From: Aminidesulfovibrio sp040307135
GTDB taxonomy: Bacteria > Desulfobacterota > Desulfovibrionia > Desulfovibrionales > Desulfovibrionaceae
NCBI GenBank assembly: GCA_040307135.1
Contig: JAWRKD010000128.1
Span: 1-33,368 of the forward strand
Direction: 5' to 3'
Length of the DNA stretch: 33,368 nt
Shown here: positions 15,637 to 23,256 of the stretch, piece by piece
Layout: every line of letters starts with the position of its first letter
How positions within the stretch are numbered: position 1 is the stretch's first letter
Notes under the pieces: generated by a model
What the model was told of the DNA's origin: nothing
The model's input: only the letters and a program-made list of their open reading frames with translations
Database searches by the model: none
Program-made: the position numbers and the translations under genes

Positions 15637-15864
15637 CTACTCCGCTCCGCCCTCGATGATCATGCCCGCCTCAGGAATGGAGGCGTTGGGCAGGACCTTG
15701 CCCTCGGCGATCTCGCGCAGGGCGGTGACCACTTCCTTGTTCTTGCTCTCCACCAGGGGATCGTAGCCCTCGCGGTACTGCTTGACCCGCTTGATGGCCA
15801 TTTGCACGATGAGGAAGCGGTTGCTGACCTTTTCCAGACAATCTTCGACCGTGATTCTCGCCAT
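15637..15864 (-). CDS. rpoZ: DNA-directed RNA polymerase omega subunit
   Basis: A 75-residue omega subunit, which helps assemble the beta' subunit of RNA polymerase. MARITVEDCLEKVSNRFLIV is the standard N-terminus, and IKRVKQY with NKEVVTALREIAEGK completes the conserved core. The ATG has AAGGAG seven bases upstream. It sits 40 bases after the DUF4340 gene and two bases before dnaJ. No gmk or spoT neighbour is seen, unlike many other bacteria. Confidence 0.96.
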   Translation of the reverse strand: MARITVEDCLEKVSNRFLIVQMAIKRVKQYREGYDPLVESKNKEVVTALREIAEGKVLPNASIPEAGMIIEGGAE

Positions 15865-15904
15865 GGCGACTCCTTGCGGCTGGACCGGACCTGCCGGCCC
15901 CGGC

Positions 15905-17239
15905 CTATTTCTTCAACGGGAAAAGTCCCTGCAAGTCCTTGAGCAGTTGGTCGGACACCGGATAAAAGGCTCCGCTGCCGTCGGCCTCCAGCCAGCACAA
16001 CCCGGCCTGCTGGTCCGGGTCGGTGAAAAAACGCAACACGGCCAGCGAGATCCCGCCCTTTTCCAGGATCTCGCAGGTCATGGCCGGGACGGCGCTGCCC
16101 GGCAAGGCGGTGGTGGCCCCGGCCTCGAACTGTACATTTGTAAGACGCCACAGGGCCATGTCAATGCCCCGCAGCAGTTCGCCCCCGGCCTGGTCCCGCC
16201 AGCCGTCCTGGGTCTTCTCCAACTCCACGCGCTGGTCCCCGGAGACGATGCGGAAGCTCTGGACCTTGCCGGTGTCCAGGTTAAGGACCTTGCGGCCCTC
16301 CAGGTCGAAGCCGCTCTTGGCCACCCGGTCCAGGCTCGCCCGCTCCAGGGCCAGGAACACGGGCTGCCGGGAGGAGCGGGCCAGGACCATGCCCGGCAGG
16401 GGCTCCTCGCCGAATATCTCCAAGACCTCCGGGGCCGACGCCTGGCCCCAGACCTCGAAGCGCAGCCAGGGCTGGCCCTGGGCCTGGACCTTTTCCGGCA
16501 GCAGCCGGACCTTGAGCCCGGTGAGGTCGTGGATGAGCAGCTTGACTTCGGAACCGTCCACGGGCTTGTCCTTGGCCGACTCCGGCAGGACGAAGACGAA
16601 GCCGGTGTCCTTGCGCGCGATCTCCCAGGACGGCCCCGAGGGCCCCAGGGAGCGCAGCCGGGTCACCCCGTCCTCGGTGACGGAGAAGACCCGCGTGTCG
16701 AAATAATAGTCCGCCGGGTGGTCGATCTGCCGCGCCCAGCCCGGGGCCATGAGAAAGACCGTGCCCGGGTTGCGGGAACTGGCGGCGAAGACCGCGTCCC
16801 CCGAGGGGCTCAGGCGGCCCAGGGCCAGCTCGGCCGTCTCCGCGGGCTTGTCCTTGCCCGGTTCCGCGCTCACCGCGATGCGGAAACGCGGTTGGTCCAG
16901 GCCGTAGTTCACGTCAGGCTGGCGGGCTTCCGAAGGCAGGACCCGCTGAGGCTTGTTCAGGGCAAGGAGTTCGAGCAGGGCCGCGATCTTGGCCGGATCG
17001 GCCATGGCCTGGGCCGGATTCTCGCTCTCGCCGGAGCGCACGAACCAGGACTTGCCCTGGCGGTAGAGGACGTAGCGGTCCGAGGGCAGGCGAATCTCGA
17101 TGGAGCGCACCGAATCCGCGGCCATGGCAGGCCACACGGCTTCGGACATGCCCGGCTGCGCGGGCTTGCGCGAGAGCGCCAGGTACAGGCCACCGAGGGC
17201 CACCGCCAGGCCCAGGGCCAGGATGAACCAGCGTTTCAA
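15905..17239 (-). CDS. DUF4340 domain-containing inner-membrane-anchored protein
   Basis: A 444-residue protein with an N-terminal membrane helix (KRWFILALGLAVALGGLYLAL) and a long beta-rich periplasmic part. Repeating segments of the type SWFVRSGES, then IDHPADYYFDTRVFSV and DLEGRKVLNLD, are typical of the DUF4340 family. That family is often found with gliding-type ABC transporters (GldG-like). I see no such transporter genes here. The TTG start at 17239 has GGAGGAG eight bases upstream and a strong promoter 62 bases before it; no better in-frame ATG exists near. Function unknown. Confidence 0.8.
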   Translation of the reverse strand: MKRWFILALGLAVALGGLYLALSRKPAQPGMSEAVWPAMAADSVRSIEIRLPSDRYVLYRQGKSWFVRSGESENPAQAMADPAKIAALLELLALNKPQRVLPSEARQPDVNYGLDQPRFRIAVSAEPGKDKPAETAELALGRLSPSGDAVFAASSRNPGTVFLMAPGWARQIDHPADYYFDTRVFSVTEDGVTRLRSLGPSGPSWEIARKDTGFVFVLPESAKDKPVDGSEVKLLIHDLTGLKVRLLPEKVQAQGQPWLRFEVWGQASAPEVLEIFGEEPLPGMVLARSSRQPVFLALERASLDRVAKSGFDLEGRKVLNLDTGKVQSFRIVSGDQRVELEKTQDGWRDQAGGELLRGIDMALWRLTNVQFEAGATTALPGSAVPAMTCEILEKGGISLAVLRFFTDPDQQAGLCWLEADGSGAFYPVSDQLLKDLQGLFPLKK

Positions 17240-17300
17240 GAATCCGGCTCCTCCGGAGAGCGCGCCCGCCAGGACCAGGCCCAGGCGGGCAAAGGGGTGG

Positions 17301-17329
17301 ACTATATCCGCAGGCATCTTGCGAGTCAA
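17301..17329 (-). promoter_or_regulatory. strong sigma-70 promoter for the DUF4340-rpoZ-dnaJ-moaC operon
   Basis: TTGACT (17329-17324), 17 bases, then TATAGT (17306-17301) on the minus strand. The predicted start near 17294 gives a leader of about 55 bases before the TTG start codon. Confidence 0.7.
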
Positions 17330-17347
17330 GGCGAGATGCTCTATCAC
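17319..17347 (+). promoter_or_regulatory. candidate sigma-70 promoter for the TtcA-family gene
   Basis: TTGCGA at 17319-17324, 17 bases, then TATCAC at 17342-17347. Each box matches four of six. The -35 shares base 17324 with the divergent promoter's -35. Confidence 0.4.
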
Positions 17348-17380
17348 TGCCGGAATGACGCGCGCAATTCCGGAGCCCTC

Positions 17381-18130
17381 GTGGCGGTCATAGGCAAGCT
17401 CACCTACGCCCAGAAGAAATGCGTCTCCATGGTGGGCCTGTGCATGCAGCGCACGGCCATGCTCCGGCCCGGGGACCGCATCGGCGTGGCCGTGTCCGGC
17501 GGGGTGGACAGCTTCGTGCTCCTCAAGACGCTGCTCCTGCGCCGGGCCATCGTGCCCTTCCCCTTCGAGATCATGGCCCTGCACGTGAACCCGGGCTTCT
17601 CCCCGGAGAGCCACCAGGCCTTGACCCGCTGGTGCGCGCGGGAGGGCGTGGCCCTGCACGCCGAGCTCACGGACTTCGGCCCCCGCGCCCACTCCCCGGA
17701 GAACCGCAAGAATTCGCCATGCTTCTTCTGCGCCATGCTCCGGCGCAAGCGCCTGTTCCGGCTCTGCCAGGACTACGGCCTGACCCACCTGGCCTTCGGC
17801 CACAACGCCGACGACCTGGTGGTGACCTATTTCATGAACCTCCTGCAGAACGGCCGGGCCGACGGTCTGGCCATCAGCGAGCCTTTTTTCGAGGGCCGCC
17901 TCCAGGTGGTGCGGCCCGCGCTCCTGGTGGAAAAAAATTTCATCCGCGCCGCGGCCCGCCAGTGGGGCCTGCCGGTCTGGGCCAACGATTGCCCCTCCAA
18001 CGGCGGCACCCGGCGCGACGACATGCTGGCCTGGCTTCGCGAGCTCTGGGCCCACGACCAGGCCTTTCGCGTGAATACTTACAACGCGCTCACCAAACGA
18101 CAACTCGGCTTGACCTCCCCGCGACACTAG
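17381..18130 (+). CDS. TtcA-family PP-loop ATPase (tRNA thiolation-like)
   Basis: A 249-residue adenylating enzyme of the TtcA/TilS superfamily. The PP-loop SGGVDS is at residues 39-44 (VAVSGGVDSFVLL). C114 and C117 (CFFC, followed by AMLRRKRLF) plus C204 (NDCPSNGG) match the three-Cys Fe-S pattern of TtcA, which makes 2-thiocytidine at tRNA position 32. It is shorter than E. coli TtcA (about 311 residues), so the substrate may differ. HNADD at 141-145 is the family's HxxDD-like motif. The GTG at 17381 has GGAG five bases upstream; an in-frame ATG at 17336 has its purine run too close. Expressed divergently from the DUF4340 operon. Confidence 0.85.
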   Translation: MAVIGKLTYAQKKCVSMVGLCMQRTAMLRPGDRIGVAVSGGVDSFVLLKTLLLRRAIVPFPFEIMALHVNPGFSPESHQALTRWCAREGVALHAELTDFGPRAHSPENRKNSPCFFCAMLRRKRLFRLCQDYGLTHLAFGHNADDLVVTYFMNLLQNGRADGLAISEPFFEGRLQVVRPALLVEKNFIRAAARQWGLPVWANDCPSNGGTRRDDMLAWLRELWAHDQAFRVNTYNALTKRQLGLTSPRH

Positions 18131-18138
18131 TCTATAGG
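18110..18138 (+). promoter_or_regulatory. sigma-70 promoter for the M23 peptidase gene
   Basis: TTGACC at 18110-18115, 17 bases, then TATAGG at 18133-18138. The -35 lies inside the last codons of the TtcA-family gene. The leader would be about 60 bases. Confidence 0.6.
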
Positions 18139-18204
18139 TTGCCGAACGTATGACGACGCTCCGCGGCGGGATCCCCAACCGGCAACCAAGGACGCGGAAT
18201 CTCG

Positions 18205-19110
18205 ATGTTTCTCAAGAAATACCACATCGTCATCTTCAAGGACAAAAAGGGCAGCTGCAGCAAGATCCAGCTCCGCGGCTGGGCCTTGTGCTCCCTGCTC
18301 CTGGTGCTGGGCCTCCTGGCCGCGGGCAACGTCCTGCTCCTGCGCTACTATCTGAGCCACGAACAACTGGAAAAAAGCCTGGAGCTTTCGGAAAAGACCC
18401 TTGAGGAACAGAAAACCCAGCTCTTGAGCCTCTCCCAGAAAATCGCCGGCCTCCAGAAAAACCTCACCCGCATCCGCGACTTCGACTCCAAGCTCCGGGT
18501 CATGATCAACCTGGACCAGGACAACGCCCAGACCATGACCGCCCGCGGCGGCTCCGTGACCACCGACTTCTCCAAGGGCTACCTGCCCCTGCACCGCCAC
18601 GAACTCCTGGCCCGCAAGATGCACGGCTTCCTGGAGCAGCTCAACGTGGACGCCAGCCTGGAGGAGGTCCGCCAACAGGAGGTCCTGGACAAGCTCGGCT
18701 CCAACTCCGGCATCCTGCTCTCCACGCCCTCGGTCTGGCCCACCACGGGCTGGGTCACCTCGGGCTTCGGCAACCGCAAGTCGCCCTTCACCGGCCAGGA
18801 AGAGTTCCACCGCGGCCTGGACATCTCCGCCCCCCGCGGCACCCCGGTCTATGCCCCGGCCTCGGGCCGGGTGGTGGCCGCGGACAAGGACGGCTCCAAC
18901 GGCTTGACCCTGGTCCTGAGCCATTCGCCCAACATCAGCACGCGCTACTCCCACCTCCAGCGCATCGCCGTGAAACCCGGCGACGTGGTCAAGCGCGGCG
19001 ACTTGGTGGCCTTTGTGGGCGACACCGGGCGGAGCACCGGCCCCCACCTGCACTACGAAGTGCTGCTGGCCGGCGTGCCCCAGAACCCGCTGCACTACAT
19101 CCTGAACTGA
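18205..19110 (+). CDS. M23-family peptidoglycan endopeptidase, membrane-anchored
   Basis: A 301-residue envelope protein. A cytoplasmic N-terminus is followed by one membrane helix (about residues 27-47). A coiled coil (about 52-95, ELSEKTLEEQKTQLLSLSQK) follows, and a C-terminal LytM domain (about 185-295). Zinc and catalytic residues are complete: H202 and D206 (FHRGLD), then H281 and H283 (HLHYE). It should therefore cleave peptide crosslinks in the wall, unlike degenerate EnvC/NlpD types. The ATG follows AAGGACGCGG. It has its own promoter and lies just before the flagellar operon, so a link to flagellar or septal wall opening is possible but unproven. Confidence 0.93.
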   Translation: MFLKKYHIVIFKDKKGSCSKIQLRGWALCSLLLVLGLLAAGNVLLLRYYLSHEQLEKSLELSEKTLEEQKTQLLSLSQKIAGLQKNLTRIRDFDSKLRVMINLDQDNAQTMTARGGSVTTDFSKGYLPLHRHELLARKMHGFLEQLNVDASLEEVRQQEVLDKLGSNSGILLSTPSVWPTTGWVTSGFGNRKSPFTGQEEFHRGLDISAPRGTPVYAPASGRVVAADKDGSNGLTLVLSHSPNISTRYSHLQRIAVKPGDVVKRGDLVAFVGDTGRSTGPHLHYEVLLAGVPQNPLHYILN

Positions 19111-19184
19111 CCGTGCCGCGCCCCGCGGACCGCCTCCGCCCTCCGGGGTCTTGCGGCGCGTCCAGCGTCCCTGCTCCGCTCCCC

Positions 19185-19200
19185 TGGTCCGCGATTTGCA
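19185..19200 (+). promoter_or_regulatory. candidate sigma-54 (-24/-12) promoter for the flagellar operon
   Basis: TGGTCC, then TTGCA, with GG (19186-19187) exactly ten bases before GC (19198-19199). The -12 box is a perfect match and the -24 box is partial. Initiation near 19211 leaves a 15-base leader containing GAGGA at 19212-19216. Sigma-54 control of middle flagellar genes is established in related polar-flagellum bacteria. Confidence 0.5.
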
Positions 19201-19225
19201 TCGCCGCGGGCGAGGACCGCCGCCC

Positions 19226-20017
19226 ATGAACCTCTTCGCCTTTGACCCGGGAGCCCTCCTGAGCTTCTTCCTGACGCTGTTCCGCATCAGCGTCGTGCTC
19301 TTTCTGTTGCCGTTCTTCGGGGGCCAGACCATTCCCAACACCGTCAAGGGCGCCCTGCTCCTGGTTCTGACCCTGGCGGTCTGGCCCCGGCTCTCGTTTC
19401 CGGCGGACCTCTTTCCCATGAGCCCCTGGGAGCTGCCGGTCATGCTCCTGGGCGAGGCGGCCCTGGGCCTGACCATGGGCCTCATGGTCCGCTTCCTGTT
19501 CGCCGCGGTGCAGACCGGCGGCCAGCTCATCGGCTTCCAGATGGGCTTCGCCATGGTCAGCGTCCTGGACCCGGACACCGGCGTGTCCGAGGCCGTGAGC
19601 GCCCATTTCCTGTACATGGTCAGCATGCTTGTATTCCTGGCCGTGGACGGCCACCTCTACCTGCTCAAGGGCCTGGCCCAGTCCTTCGCCCTGGTGCCCC
19701 CGGGGCGGCTCTTCCTGGGGCCGGCGGTGGTGCGTCAGGTCCTGGAGTTCTCCGGCCAGATGTTCTTCCTGGCCGTCAAAATCGCGTCCCCGATCATCGC
19801 CTCCATCTTCCTGGTGGACCTGGCCCTGGCCCTCATCTCGCGGGCGGCTCCCCAGATGCACGTCCTGACCCTGGGTTTTCCGGTGAAGATCGGCGTGGGT
19901 TTCTTGTTCCTGACCCTCATCTTCCAGCTGGTGGCCGCGGTGCTGAGCGGCTACGTGCAGGACCTGGACGCCATGTTCCTGAACATGCTCCGGGCCATGC
20001 ACCCGCCGGCGCCCTGA
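19226..20017 (+). CDS. fliR: flagellar export gate protein FliR
   Basis: A 263-residue polytopic membrane protein of the flagellar type III export gate, where it works with FliP and FliQ. About six hydrophobic helices are visible. Family marks include LFRISVVLFLLPFFGGQTIP near the start, GEAALGLTMGL, and GGQLIGFQMGFAMVSVLDP (about residues 97-118). The ATG at 19226 follows GAGGA; an upstream in-frame ATG at 19151 gives an Arg-rich extension unlike FliR and is rejected. It heads a run that continues with flhB seven bases later. fliP and fliQ are not in the window. Confidence 0.96.
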   Translation: MNLFAFDPGALLSFFLTLFRISVVLFLLPFFGGQTIPNTVKGALLLVLTLAVWPRLSFPADLFPMSPWELPVMLLGEAALGLTMGLMVRFLFAAVQTGGQLIGFQMGFAMVSVLDPDTGVSEAVSAHFLYMVSMLVFLAVDGHLYLLKGLAQSFALVPPGRLFLGPAVVRQVLEFSGQMFFLAVKIASPIIASIFLVDLALALISRAAPQMHVLTLGFPVKIGVGFLFLTLIFQLVAAVLSGYVQDLDAMFLNMLRAMHPPAP

Positions 20018-20024
20018 GGCGGCC

Positions 20025-21095
20025 ATGGCCCAGACCGATCCGAGCAGAACAGAACGAGCCACGCCCAAGCGGCGCAACAAGGTCCGCGGCGAGGGCAACG
20101 TTCCCAAGAGCAGCGAATTCAGCAAGGCCATGCTCCTGCTCGCCGGGGTCATCGCCCTGCGCGCCCTGATCCCCTTCGTCTACGGTCAGCTCACCACGGT
20201 GTACCGCTTCTTCTTCATCGACGGCCTGCACATGGAGCTGACCGAGCAGGCGGTGTACCGGCTCTTTCTCTGGTGCGTCCAGAAAATCGCCGTGATCACC
20301 CTGCCGCTCATGCTCACTCTCGCCTTCGTGGCCTACCTGGTCATGCGCCTCCAGGTGGGCCAGCTCTGGACCACCAAGGTCTTCAAGCCAAAGTTCGGCA
20401 GGATGTTCAACCTCATGGCCGGCATCAAGCGGCTCATGATCAGCCCCCAGGCCCTGATCCGCCTGGGCCGCAGCCTGCTCCAGGCCGTGGTGGTGGCCAT
20501 CGCGCCGTACATCGTGCTCAAGCAGGAGTTCCACAACTTCCTGCCGCTGTTCTACGCCACGCCCGAGGCCTTCTCGATCTACATCCTCGAATCCGGCTAC
20601 AAGATGACCATCTACGCCCTGGTGCCCATGATGCTCATCGCCGCGGCGGACCTCTGGTACACCCGCTGGAATTACGAGGAGCAGATCAAGATGACCAAGC
20701 CCGAGATCAAGGACGAACGCCGCCAGGCAGAGGGCGACCCGCGGATCAAGGCCCAGCAGCGCCAGAAGATGATGCAGATGATGGCCAAACGCATGCTGGC
20801 CGAGGTGCCCAAGGCCGACGTGGTGGTCACCAACCCCACGCACATCGCCGTGGCCCTGCGTTACGACATCACCGAGGCCCCGGCGCCCAAGGTCCTGGCC
20901 AAGGGCCTCGACCACCTGGCCGAAAAGATCAAGGAAGTGGCCCGCGAGAACAACATCCCCATCCGCGAGGACAAGCCCTTGGCACAGGCTTTGTATAAGC
21001 AGGTGGAAATCGGGGAAGTGATCCCCGAGGAGCTGTACCAGGCCGTGGCCGCCCTTCTGGCCCGCCTGGACAAGTTCAAGAAAACCAAGAGATGA
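20025..21095 (+). CDS. flhB: flagellar export apparatus protein FlhB
   Basis: A 356-residue export switch protein. The N-terminus (ERATPKRRNKVRGEGNVPKS) is typical. Four membrane helices and a cytoplasmic domain follow. The self-cleavage motif NPTH is at residues 270-273 (VVVTNPTHIAVALRYD), so the hook-to-filament substrate switch should work. The C-terminal domain includes APKVLAKGLDHLAEKIKEVA and ends soon after PEELYQAVAALLARL. It follows fliR by seven bases. Confidence 0.97.
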   Translation: MAQTDPSRTERATPKRRNKVRGEGNVPKSSEFSKAMLLLAGVIALRALIPFVYGQLTTVYRFFFIDGLHMELTEQAVYRLFLWCVQKIAVITLPLMLTLAFVAYLVMRLQVGQLWTTKVFKPKFGRMFNLMAGIKRLMISPQALIRLGRSLLQAVVVAIAPYIVLKQEFHNFLPLFYATPEAFSIYILESGYKMTIYALVPMMLIAAADLWYTRWNYEEQIKMTKPEIKDERRQAEGDPRIKAQQRQKMMQMMAKRMLAEVPKADVVVTNPTHIAVALRYDITEAPAPKVLAKGLDHLAEKIKEVARENNIPIREDKPLAQALYKQVEIGEVIPEELYQAVAALLARLDKFKKTKR

Positions 21096-21153
21096 CGGGG
21101 GCCAGAGACGCCCCTCCAGGACGCAAGACCGACTGTCGCGGGGTGTCAAAACA

Positions 21154-23253
21154 ATGTCCCAGGCCGACGCCAAGAGCCAGGTCCTGAACCTCGATTACAG
21201 CCGTTTCGCCAAACAGGGCGACGTCATGCTGGCCGCCGGCGTGGTGATCATCCTGTTCGTCATGCTCGTTCCCCTGCCCACGCCGTTCCTGGACTTCATG
21301 CTCACGGTCAGCATCTCCCTGGGCCTGGTCATCCTGGTCACCTCCATGTTCATGAGCTCGCCCATGGAGTTCTCCATCTTCCCGTCCCTGCTCCTGGTGA
21401 CCACCCTGCTGCGCCTGGCCCTGAACGTGGCCTCCACCCGGCTCATCCTGCTCCATGGCGACGAAGGCACCTCGGCGGCGGGCAAGGTCATCCAGAGTTT
21501 CGGCGAGTTCGTGGTGGGCGGCAACTACGCCATCGGCATCGTCATCTTCTTCATCCTGTTCACCCTGAACAAGGTCGTCATCGTGGCCGGCACCACCCGC
21601 ATCGCGGAAGTGGCCGCCCGCTTCACCCTGGACGCCCTGCCCGGCAAGCAGATGGCCATCGAGGCCGACCTGAACGCCGGGCTCATCGACGAGCAGGAGG
21701 CCACCAAGCGCCGCCACACCATCCGACGGGAGGCCGACTTCTACGGCGCCATGGACGGCGCGGGCAAGTTCGTATCCGGCGACGTGAAGGCCGGCATCAT
21801 CATCACGGGCATCAACATCGTGGGCGGCTTCTTCATCGGCGTGTTCCAGAAGGGCATGCCCTGGACCGACGCGGCCACCACTTACACCCTGCTGACCATC
21901 GGCGACGGCCTGGTGGCCATCATCCCCTCGCTCATCACCTCCACGGCCGCGGGCATCATCGTCTCCCGTGCGGCGGCCGAGGCCAAGATGGGCGAGGAAT
22001 TCCTGGGCCAACTCACCTTCCACCACCGCGCCCTGCGCCTGGTCTCGATCATCCTGGGCATTTTCTCCCTGGTGCCGGGCATGCCGTTTCTGCCCTTCGT
22101 GACCCTGGCCAGTCTGGTCTTCGGCTTCTCGCGCATCTCGGCCAAGCACTTCGGCGGGGCCGAGAGCAAGGACGAAAGCAACGAGTCCCAGATCAAGTCC
22201 CTGGACACCCCCGAGGAGGTCCAGACCCTGCTGCCCCTGGACCAGCTCGAGCTGGAGGTGGGCTACGGCCTGATCCCCCTGGTGGACGAGGAGCAGAACG
22301 GCAACCTCCTGTCCCGCATCCGCTCCATCCGCCGCCAGTTCGCCCTGGACATGGGCGTGATCATCCCCTCGCTGCACCTGCGCGACAACCTCCAGCTCAA
22401 GCCCGGGGAGTACCGCGTCTTGGTCAAGGGCAACCCCATCGCCAGCTCGGAGATCCTCATCGACCACTTCCTGGCCATGGACCCGGGCGACGCCAAGCAC
22501 CGCATCCAGGGCGTGCAGACCGTGGAGCCGGCCTTCAACCTCCCGGCCCTCTGGATACCCGAGGCCCAGAAGGAGGAGGCGCTCCTGGCGGGCTACACCG
22601 TGGTGGACCCCTCCACCGTGGTGGCCACGCACCTGACCGAGGTCTTCCGCCGCAACCTGCACGAGTTCCTGGGCCGCCAGGAAGTCCAGAACCTTCTGGA
22701 CAACCTCTCCAAGCGCGCGCCCAAGGCCGTGGAAAGTCTGGTCCCCACCGTGCTCTCCCTGGGCGCGGTGCAGAAGGTGCTGCAGAACCTGGTCATGGAG
22801 GGCGTATCCGTGCGCGACCTCCTGACCATCGTGGAGACCCTGGCCGACTACGGCCAGGCCACCCAGGACCCGAACCAGCTCACCGAGTACGTGCGCGCCC
22901 GCATGGGCCGGACCATCATCAAGCCGTACCTGGGCAGCGACAACGGCCTGCGCTTCTACACCCTGGGCCAGACCATCGACGAAAACCTGAACGGGGCCCT
23001 GCGCCAGGCCGAGCACGGCGCCTACCTGGCCATGGAGCCCGGACTGGCCCAGCGCATCATCCGCTCCATCAACAAGACCATGGAGGCGCATCCGGCCATG
23101 GACGGGCAGCCCGTGCTGCTCACCTCGCCGCAGATGCGCTCGCACCTCGCCCAGCTGCTCCTGCGCTTCCTGCCCAGCCTGCCGGTGATCTCCCAGGCCG
23201 AGATCCCCGCGGACGTGAAAATCCAATCCCTGGCCGTGGTGGAGTTGAGCTAG
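21154..23253 (+). CDS. flhA: flagellar export apparatus protein FlhA
   Basis: A 699-residue central channel and cargo-docking protein of the flagellar export gate. Eight membrane helices fall in about residues 20-320. The FHIPEP signature is seen at about 157-178 (RFTLDALPGKQMAIEADL), followed by GAMDGAGKFVSGD. The C-terminal cytoplasmic domain begins near residue 340, after a linker rich in Ser, Lys and Asp. The length is normal. The ribosome site is weak, and the 58-base gap from flhB holds only a small hairpin without a T run. Only three bases separate it from flhF. Confidence 0.97.
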   Translation: MSQADAKSQVLNLDYSRFAKQGDVMLAAGVVIILFVMLVPLPTPFLDFMLTVSISLGLVILVTSMFMSSPMEFSIFPSLLLVTTLLRLALNVASTRLILLHGDEGTSAAGKVIQSFGEFVVGGNYAIGIVIFFILFTLNKVVIVAGTTRIAEVAARFTLDALPGKQMAIEADLNAGLIDEQEATKRRHTIRREADFYGAMDGAGKFVSGDVKAGIIITGINIVGGFFIGVFQKGMPWTDAATTYTLLTIGDGLVAIIPSLITSTAAGIIVSRAAAEAKMGEEFLGQLTFHHRALRLVSIILGIFSLVPGMPFLPFVTLASLVFGFSRISAKHFGGAESKDESNESQIKSLDTPEEVQTLLPLDQLELEVGYGLIPLVDEEQNGNLLSRIRSIRRQFALDMGVIIPSLHLRDNLQLKPGEYRVLVKGNPIASSEILIDHFLAMDPGDAKHRIQGVQTVEPAFNLPALWIPEAQKEEALLAGYTVVDPSTVVATHLTEVFRRNLHEFLGRQEVQNLLDNLSKRAPKAVESLVPTVLSLGAVQKVLQNLVMEGVSVRDLLTIVETLADYGQATQDPNQLTEYVRARMGRTIIKPYLGSDNGLRFYTLGQTIDENLNGALRQAEHGAYLAMEPGLAQRIIRSINKTMEAHPAMDGQPVLLTSPQMRSHLAQLLLRFLPSLPVISQAEIPADVKIQSLAVVELS

Positions 23254-23256
23254 CCC

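Noticed and set aside
21098..21114. Hairpin between flhB and flhA
   Set aside because: A five-pair stem with no T run; not enough for a terminator, and flhA must be expressed with flhB.
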